Positions 56,730-64,000 of a stretch of 64,000 nucleotides of DNA are shown piece by piece. Every line of letters begins with the position of its first letter. Position 1 is the first letter of the stretch. The DNA is from Rhodocollybia butyracea (taxonomy: Eukaryota > Basidiomycota > Agaricomycetes > Agaricales > Omphalotaceae). The notes under the pieces were generated by a model. The model saw only the letters and a list, made by a program, of their open reading frames with translations. It had not been told where the DNA came from and made no database searches. The position numbers and the translations under genes are program-made. The stretch covers positions 31,639 to 95,638 of the forward strand of contig JADNRY010000237.1 of the NCBI GenBank assembly GCA_015501585.1, written 5' to 3'.

Positions 56730-57190
56730 CATGCTCTCTTTACGTAGCGGTCGTGTGTAGCTGCTCGCCTGTTGTTACCGCTAGCGCCACCGTGTCCAAC
56801 GTCGAAAGGCTCCGCATCGCGTGTACCCTTCCGCTATCGCTGGCGGTTCCCTCGTTTGCATTGGGCCGGCCTCACAGACAATAGGTGGGAGCAGTCGTGG
56901 AACCCTTGACCTGTTTACGTTTGAGGTGGTCGTTGTGACGTGGAAGTGTGAAGTACAGTGTAATGAGCCAAATGTGGTAACTGGAGATCGGAGATGAATA
57001 CAGAAACGAGTATATGAGTACGACAGACATACCTTCCACCTTGCAGCTACCCAATCTCGGATATAGCCTTGGCAATATGTAGTTTGAGCTTTAAGGTCAA
57101 AGTGGACTGATCCTTGTGAAAAAAAGCGTCAAACAGCGAGCTAGCTCTCCACAGAGACTCATTCATCTTGTGAGTTGATTGATTGTTGAT
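56730..57190 (-). pseudogene. Degenerate 5' part of the HMG gene, copy 3
   Basis: It matches the HMG gene exon 1 (GGTTCCCTCGTTTGC, TTGGGCCGGCCTC) and its upstream region (CCCAATCTCGGATAT, GCGTCAAACA). It is similarly placed after unit A as at 27920-28700. Confidence 0.65.
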
Positions 57191-57518
57191 GGACCTCTGA
57201 CTGACACATGTTCTTAGAAAAGTTGTAGCTACGTAAGTGACCATCCGAGACCACCCAGCTCAGTCCAGCTCTTGGACCATGCCGTGTAAAGTAGCTACGT
57301 AAGTGCCATCTGTGACCATCCAGATGCCCATCGATCTGCGATGTATCACCGAGACCTAATATATTGCTTCTCATAGCCGTGATGGAAGGAAGATTTTATT
57401 ACACAGCATGGTCCAAGAGTTGAACGAATGTAGAATCAAACCAAAGCCGGCTTATCTACGAGGCTTGTATTTAGCCTACATGAGCTTGCTTGTCTCATCT
57501 TCTTTAGTCCCGACCATC

Positions 57519-59638
57519 ATGTCTTCAGGGAAAGCTCAGAGCAACCTTTCATCACCGCTCTCAAACAGAATATCTGGAGCAAAGAGAGGACAATATTTCT
57601 GGCTCATATATCTTGCATTATGTCTTGCAATCTTCCTCTCTGCGATGGAGCTTACTGCAGTCTCAAACGCTCTACCGGTGATAGTCAATGATCTTACTGG
57701 CTCACAGTTCTCGTGGGTGGGCACAGCATACGCTCTTGCTTCTACAGCGTTTCTCCCTATGTCGGGTGGAGTTGCCGAGGTAAGAGTATTGTTACGTATT
57801 CTATTTGTTGAAACATGGTGTCTGCCTATTCAGATATTCGGCAGACGTTTTGCAATTTTTATTGCGTTAGCATTTTTCATAATCGGAAGCGCATTACTAA
57901 TCACGCCTGTTCCAGCGGTTCAAGGAGTGGGTGGTGGTGGCATTCTTTCGATTTCCAGCATCATTGTTTCAGATTTGGTTACCCTATCTGAGAGAGGCCT
58001 GTACAATGGTTTGATTGGGCTGTGCGTCTCTATGCTCTCATGTTATGGACAACCGATAACTATCATAAACAGAACCTGGGCCTTAGCATCCGCAATCGGG
58101 CCTTTGGTTGGTGGCGCGCTAGCACAACATGGACAATGGCGGTGGCTCTTCTGTAGGGTTATCGTTAATCAAAAATAACTTTGACTTCATGTAAATTTAC
58201 CACAGATCTCAATTTGCCCATCGCCAGTGCCGCACTGGTTGCAGTATGCCTATTTCTAAAACTGCCTACCCCACCCGGGAGACCAATTGACAAGTTACGA
58301 CGTATGGACTGGCTGTCAGTACTACGATGCAAATATAAACAAGACGCTAATGCTCGATGACAGTGGTAACTTCATCATAATATCAAGTACAACCAGTGTT
58401 GTGATTGGACTCACCTGGGGAGGAGTGCAATTCAGCTGGTCCTCTTCGCGCGTCCTTGTACCCCTCATTCTCGGTCTTCTGGGGATGTGCGTATTTTTCT
58501 TATATGAATTTTGGTATGCAAAAGATCCGATTGTACGTCCACGTAGAATTTCTCAGAAAATCCAGCTCAAACATACCGTTCCATAGGTACCATACACACT
58601 TCTCTCGAATCGCACAAGCTGTAGTGGGTGAGCTATAAATGTCTCCAAATAGACTTGCTCTCAAAAAATGTTGGCAGATACATTCAAACATTCATAACTC
58701 CAATTCCAGTTCTAGCAGTGTCGTGTATGCGGCGCAACTCTGTGGCTGATAACTTCAGGCTAATTTTGTGCCAGATTATCTTCCTGTTTATTATCAAGCA
58801 TGCAAGGAAGCTAGTGCTTTTAGATCAGGGGTTTTGCTCCTTGGATTGGGAGTGGCAATTGGTCAGTTCACCCACTCCGAGGGAATAAATTTCGGAAATA
58901 ATGCTCCCTATTGTAATAGGACCAGCAGTAGTACTAGCTGGAATTAGTGTCAAGATAACACAGAAATACAGACCCCAATTATTTGTTGGCTGGGCTCTGT
59001 TCATGGTTGGAGTTGGAACACTCACAACCACCCGGGTCAATAGTTCCATTGCTGTAGCAGTGGCCACTTCAGCCATTGCTGGAGCTGGTGCGGGAATATT
59101 GTATGGTATGGCTCAAAGCTCTTACCATATGTATATTTTTAATTATGTTCCATTGTAGCGGTGACGTATTTCCCTGTCCTTGCACCTCTTCCAGTTACTA
59201 GTAGCGCACATGCCCTTGCGTTCTTTGCATTCTGCCGCAGTTTTGCCGGTGTCAGTTGCTTTCTACTTCTGATCATTTAAATTCTGAGAATCACATAATT
59301 AGGTTTGGGGGGTGGCTATTGGAGCAACCATCCTGCAAAATGAACTTCAAAAACACCTACCACCCTCATTCTTGAATTCAATTCCAACAGGAAATGTGGA
59401 GCTGGCATATTCAATCATTGTGACCATAAAGGATATACCCCAACCAATGCGCACTCAGATTCAAATAGCATTTGCCACAGCTGTGAGTGTCATCTGGAAA
59501 GCATTAGTGGGGGTTCTTGCAATTGGGCTTGTGGCATCTGCTATGATGGAGGGGCTAGCCCTTCAATCTCAAACCGACGAGAAGTGGGAAATGAGAGACA
59601 AGCCAGAAGTTTTGTCTCAAATAAACACCACAGCATGA
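57519..59638 (+). CDS. MFS transporter, DHA2/14-helix type, 531 aa, 11 exons
   Basis: Plasma-membrane proton-coupled exporter of small molecules by family; substrate unknown. Exons: 57519-57779, 57834-58021, 58073-58152, 58206-58314, 58364-58532, 58587-58627, 58678-58724, 58775-58861, 58920-59105, 59159-59250, 59303-59638, all joining in frame with GT-AG introns of 48-58 bases. Visible motifs: IFGRRFAI (motif A loop), [25 protein letters not shown] (antiporter motif C type) and WRWLFYLNLP, then YYLPVYYQ and RPQLFVGWA. Around [14 protein letters not shown] about ten residues normally found before the QG(V/L)GGGG motif are missing, which may affect function. An in-frame ATG at 57408 would add 37 residues; I chose 57519 because MSSGKAQS fits the usual short N-terminus. 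Confidence 0.88.
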
Positions 59639-59754
59639 ATAAGTATGGTACATGCTTTTCCAATACAATTTGCTCCTATACATTGAAACCTTGCAAAAGA
59701 TGTGCATAAGTGCATGTCACCTGTGAGTAATCAACAAAATACATGAGAACATTA

Positions 59755-61440
59755 GGGCCTGTTTGGCAACACGAATCTGGATTTTGTGTGATTTTGCCAG
59801 AGGCAAGATTTTGAAGACTTATATAAAATGTTCGGATCAGCTGGCCGGTCGCCATGACTCTGAAAATGTCATAAAATGACATAACTCCTGCCCTGACATG
59901 TCGGACGTTCCTCTCACTGTCCCGCAAGTTGTCCCGACCACTCTCAACGATGCCACCCAGTGATCAACATGTTCTGGTCATTATCTTTCAAGTTTAATGT
60001 AATTGTATATTATTGTTAAAGTGATTTTATTTCTCTATATTTCCTAAGCGAGTGAAGTTAAAACTACATTTGAGAGCAGCGGGCATGTCTGAGCATCAAG
60101 CGGGGTGTTGACCTCAACATGGAAGAAACATCTGACAGGCTGTGACAGCACGCGCGTTTACACGGAGTGCTCAACTGGCTGATCTGAGTAATACTTACAC
60201 ATGCTTGATGGCTTTTTTATATGGTGGCAACAAGCTTGAAGAGACCCGTGCCTACGTCACGGAGGTATCCCTAGTATTTGATCTACCATTCAGAGCTACA
60301 AAGTTTGAACAATTTCAAGGTTAATCTCATTTTATCCACTTCTTCTACCACCCGTATTGCCTTTGGTACTACTGTGTAAGTTGTTAGGACATACTCCGTA
60401 TCAACTCTGTATGTAGGTGTTCAGTCGTTTCAACTATATGTAGTAGTACATACATTAGTAGATTGTTTTCATACATTGTTGTTGTTTTCCCTCAGTGGCT
60501 CCACCGATCTCCACCGCTTGTTGTAACAGGTGATTTTGGTATAGAAATCAATAGATACCGAATTGATAAGGATATTTTACCCCCCCTTCCGAACACAGCC
60601 GTCTTACTTTGGTGTTACTGTTTGAGTAGATTGCATAAAGGCGCAAGATAAAGTTTGCTAAGGATTAACGGTGTGAATTATGAGCACGTTCCCCTTCCCT
60701 TTATTCTTGTGTTGATCAATGACTTGCCAATGACCCATAGCAACATCAGCATTATGGGTACAACTTGGACATTTTGGCTCTTCCCAGACCCTCTGCTGCT
60801 GAGTTGACTATACTTACTCTAACATTGGCTTGTCATCAACAACTTGCTCCAGGACTTCAGCATGAGATTTTTGGGCTTGGCCAATGGACCACTGACTCAA
60901 GCATAAAGGTATGCAACAGTAGATCCCAGACTTAATTAATGCATGGCACATTCAGTGGCCATAGATGGTACAATACATCTATCATGCTGAGTGCATTAAT
61001 CTCTTGTCAATTACATGGCTTAACAGTCGTCATTGGGCATACTTACTCCAGCAACTTTTAGGGAGAAATATTTGTTGAGAGAGGCGCGCTGCATGAAGGA
61101 CCAATGAAGAACTTAGAAAGTGCGGCAAAAGTGCCACTGTGGGCCAGTGACTCTGCCGCTACACTGTGGTTGCTTGGGTAAAAATACATAAGTAATTTTG
61201 AGCACTTAATGATTTAAAGTACAACGATGACTCCAGGATGGAAGGAAGCCAGCACTTTGATCAGATGTATTTTGAAAGTTGCCGAGCGCTCCGCGCTTGT
61301 GCACTTGCCGGAACAGCCGCTGCGCGGGAATCGCTGACGTAAATTATTTTGAGCATCTAAACAGCCTTTATTTAGAGTATAGGATAGGATACCTGGCAAA
61401 ATCCCAACAAAATCTGAGATTCGTGTTGCCGAACAGGCCC
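59755..61440. mobile_element. Inverted-repeat element, about 1.7 kb, no gene
   Basis: The left end GGGCCTGTTTGGCAACACG and the right end reverse complement GGGCCTGTTCGGCAACACG match over about 45 bases with few gaps. No target duplication is visible, so the borders could belong to two separate MITEs. The interior (59800-61380) shows no coding frame. Confidence 0.5.
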
Positions 61441-61801
61441 GGAAGTGTGACTTTCGCGAGTTGACATCCTTCAAGACTTAACATGTATTCGTAGCTTGAG
61501 TGAATGTATATCTGGTAGAACTACTACAGAAAGTAGGGCTAAAGTAGGAACCGAATATTTATCCAAACACGACACTGTATAAAGTTACGAGAGGCGGGTT
61601 AGATAAATTAGCGGTTCACCGACTTGGGTTGGACAACAGTCGAGATGACCCCATCAGTGAAACTGTAGCCGCAGGCGCGTCGAGATAAGATGACGACAAC
61701 CCAAGGGACAAAGGACAAGCGTGCAGATCCAGTGCTTAATCCAAATGTAATATCCATATACATAAGATGCAGGCGAGCAATCAATCTCATTTAACATGCA
61801 C
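61441..61801. other. Spacer, no gene seen
   Basis: No coding frame or repeat recognised. Confidence 0.35.
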
Positions 61802-62370
61802 TAGAGATGTCCACAAGTCCAAGTCAAGTAATACTTGGACTTGTGGTCCAAGTACTTGTGGACCAAAAGGTGATACTTGTGACCCGTTGTGACTCGTGGG
61901 AAAATGAGTACTTGGACTCGCAAGTAGTTAGTACTTACTACAAAGATAATTCATCTATTCCATAGTATTTTACTGTTATAATACCATGTAAAGAACATTT
62001 ATTTCATGCAAGGCAGTGTCACAAGGGTATTTAATGTCCAGAATAGCACCTAATAACATTACCTGGACACACAATAATGGTCCTTAAGTGATACAGGTAT
62101 ATATATACTGTTACTGTGTAGTATACTATAGTGCATATAGCCAGATTTAACTTGCTACATGTCAAGTGGACATATCAGAAGCTCAGATAATGTATGCTTC
62201 ATAGGGGGGAACACATTGCAGGCCATACTTGAGCAGAAAAACTTTTATTCTGGGCCTACTCCCAAGTACCTGCAAGTAGTACAAATCTCCCTGAGCAATA
62301 CTTGTGACTTGTTGCAACTCATGGGAAACAAGTACTTGGACTCGCAAGTACCCCTACTTGCAAGTATTCT
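61802..62370. mobile_element. Truncated relative of the hAT-like element at 2525
   Basis: It starts TAGAGATGTCCACAAGTCC like 2525-3160 and has the same CAAGTACTTG/CTCGCAAGTA words. The right inverted end and the target duplication are missing. Confidence 0.6.
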
Positions 62371-64000
62371 ATAACGCGCCCTATGGGCAAAGTCCTTAAG
62401 AACACCGGTGAACACGACAAATAGGATACTATTGTGTGTACGACGGTGTAAAAGACTAACTAGACTCTTAAGTAATCGTACGATACTTATAGTAACGGAT
62501 TTATTATATAATTAATAATAAATAGAATGATAAGATAGACCGTTTGGTCTATCGGCGGCGTCTAGGATGACCGTATCGCCGGATACGGTCAGTGGTGATT
62601 ATGGAGAGGCGGAGGCGTTACACCCTCCCCCACCAGATTAACATCAGGGATGTGAATCGAAAATGGTAATGACATCATCACCATCCAAACCATTTTTAAT
62701 TTGGTTTAACATAGAATGATCCCGTATCAAGTACGGGATTAATTGATGCGGCGCATCAGATTTTCGGACTTGTCCGAATCAAAGATAGTGGGGCGTACCA
62801 CTAGAGCATGATTTGATTCGGAAATGTCCGAATGTTCAACGCGCAGACTCGGAAGTTTCCGAGTATTGCTTAATGAGGATTCTCAGTGAGAATCCGGGCT
62901 GAGGATAAGTAGTGATGCCCAGGTAAGGCATATTACCTGGGCGTCGGAATAAACCAATAAATCATTCGGAAGGTTTATCCTTTCCGATACTTAAGGAGGT
63001 GTCCTCCTCGATTGGCTCAAGAACATTTTTAATGTTCTCGGTGTCCGACTCATCGGGGTGTTCTGATGATTCAAGTTCATCGTCTCTATTCCTAGAAGAG
63101 ACATAATATTTAGTGAGGGCCGTGTGGTCCTCAATGCGTGTGACGGCTCTGACCATCACTTCTAATTTGGCATACTCCGGAACGATCCCCTCGTTCGTGA
63201 GTTGCCTGATAATATTGAAGGGTAATCCCTCAATGAACCGTTTCCGCATTGTTGCATCATCCGGTGTTTGGAGCATCCGTGATGCCCATCGTGTAAGTGA
63301 GGAATAATAATCCCTCACACCCGTATCGGGTGAATACTCAATAAGGTCAAACTGCCGTGCAGCTTGATGAATGGTCGTTGCTTGGATGCAACGATCAAAG
63401 ACACCAATGATGGCGCCTTCAAATGTCCACTTAAGGACAGTGCGGTGTATACCAGCGACTTCGTCGTTATACCAGTCAAGGGCTTTGCCCTTTAGAAACA
63501 TGCCAAGCACGGCAGTCCGTGTAGCATCGTAATCGTCACCGCACATGCGGTTGACTACCATCCATTGGAGAAGTGACATTAGCCACCGCTCGAAGACATC
63601 GACATCCGGAGATCCATCATAGACCTCCGGAGATGGAACTTTAAGAGCTTTACGGCTCTCAATGGGAGGGATAGGATTCCCTACCTTATCTCGAATTTGT
63701 TTACGGTACACTTTGTGTACCTTGTGTTTCCATCGGGAACGACGTTCGTCGTCACCTGTTGTTTCTCGCATCTTAGATGCAAGTGAGCGCAGTAATTTAG
63801 CTGCTCATTTTTAGTAATTTTACCCTTGCAGGGTAGCAAATTTGTCTAGCCAAGAGGCATTAGACGATGAGTCAGTATTTGACTCAGTGTCACTTGGGTC
63901 CGATGATTCATCTGACCAGGGCTGCGTTTGCGGCCTTTGGATTTAGCACTCTTGTGCTTCCTCCCCCCTTCACGGGATTTTTTGCTAGGCGCTTTCGCTC
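62371..64000 (-). mobile_element. Gag-only Ty3-like element, 3' part, cut by the window edge
   Basis: Read on the minus strand: gag, about 320 non-coding bases, a purine tract GGTGGGGGAGGG (about 62623-62634), then an LTR that begins TGTAACGCCTCC at 62622. No protease, reverse transcriptase or integrase lies between gag and LTR. The element therefore probably moved using enzymes of a relative. The left LTR end was not resolved. The LTR start matches that of the element at 1-14265. Confidence 0.7.
62962..63771 (-). CDS. Gag core of the Ty3-like element, 269 aa
   Basis: The retrotransposon gag pattern is complete: PSPEVYDGSPDVDVFERW, KGKALDWYNDEV, QATTIHQAARQF, MRKRFIEGLPFN and IVPEYAKL, followed by an acidic tail (DESDTENIKNV). 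It aligns in order with the broken gag at 4041-6375. There is no CCHC knuckle before the stop. Upstream (63840-63960, minus) the related acidic tract PWSDESSDPSDTESN is in another frame. A possible intron (GTAAAATTACTAAAAATGAG... to CTAAG before ATG 63771) could join the two, otherwise the gene is broken there. Confidence 0.7.
   Translation of the reverse strand: MRETTGDDERRSRWKHKVHKVYRKQIRDKVGNPIPPIESRKALKVPSPEVYDGSPDVDVFERWLMSLLQWMVVNRMCGDDYDATRTAVLGMFLKGKALDWYNDEVAGIHRTVLKWTFEGAIIGVFDRCIQATTIHQAARQFDLIEYSPDTGVRDYYSSLTRWASRMLQTPDDATMRKRFIEGLPFNIIRQLTNEGIVPEYAKLEVMVRAVTRIEDHTALTKYYVSSRNRDDELESSEHPDESDTENIKNVLEPIEEDTSLSIGKDKPSE

Noticed and set aside
59755..61440. Naming the GGGCCTGTTTGG element as hAT or Harbinger
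   Set aside because: Neither an 8-bp nor a 3-bp target duplication is visible, so the class cannot be assigned.
62962..63771. Endogenous animal- or plant-type virus
   Set aside because: Gag pattern, LTR start and polypurine tract fit fungal Ty3-type retrotransposons; no envelope gene seen.

Overview
The window looks like transposon-rich, gene-poor DNA from a basidiomycete fungus, probably Agaricomycotina. The evidence is: many short GT-AG introns of about 46-60 bases; a DUF6535 membrane protein; a MATA-type HMG-box factor; a 14-helix MFS transporter; Ty3-type gag with a CCHC knuckle; a pogo/Fot1-like element; and TTAGGG repeats. No species can be named from the sequence alone.

Layout. (1) 1-14265 is one old Ty3-like LTR retrotransposon on the minus strand, cut up by later insertions. 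Its 5' LTR (outer edge 14265) was split by a 5.8 kb DNA element with long inverted repeats and an 8-bp target duplication (8316-14096). That element was split by a solo LTR (11912-13308), which was split again by another solo LTR (12150-13193). Its coding part is broken by a 1.6 kb unclassified insert (4291-5880), an inverted-repeat element (2444-3463) holding a hAT-like element (2525-3160), and a solo LTR (352-1568). (2) 14266-20050: an HMG-box regulator gene (minus) with a degenerate copy of its own 3' end beside it. (3) 22197-28700: a lineage-specific secreted-protein family, with one broken copy (22197-23442) and one intact copy (25629-26938), followed by dispersed fragments of the HMG gene. 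(4) 29343-35920: a tandem duplication of a 352-codon gene of unknown function. The first copy is intact. The second is dead and carries a 294-bp LTR-like element with a tRNA-like sequence, a 781-bp solo LTR and a mariner-type MITE. (5) 36000-43915: MITEs of several superfamilies and a full-length pogo-like transposon. (6) 44669-47661: a DUF6535 gene. (7) 48343-53100: a miniature LTR element, a solo LTR with a hAT element inserted at its edge, and coding remnants. (8) 53625-57190: the third secreted-protein gene (intact) and another HMG fragment. (9) 57519-59638: an intact 11-exon MFS transporter. (10) 59755-64000: degenerate inverted-repeat elements and the 3' part of a gag-only Ty3-like element.

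The host genes do not form an obvious pathway. The main story is genome architecture: nested insertions whose order can be read from target-site duplications, and repeated dispersal of a unit made of secreted-protein gene, unit A and HMG-gene fragment. Several otherwise good genes (HMG factor, DUF6535, pogo transposase) show single-base frame breaks, at least one of them in a homopolymer. These may be assembly indels rather than real lesions. Coordinates of spliced genes come from reading splice signals by eye.
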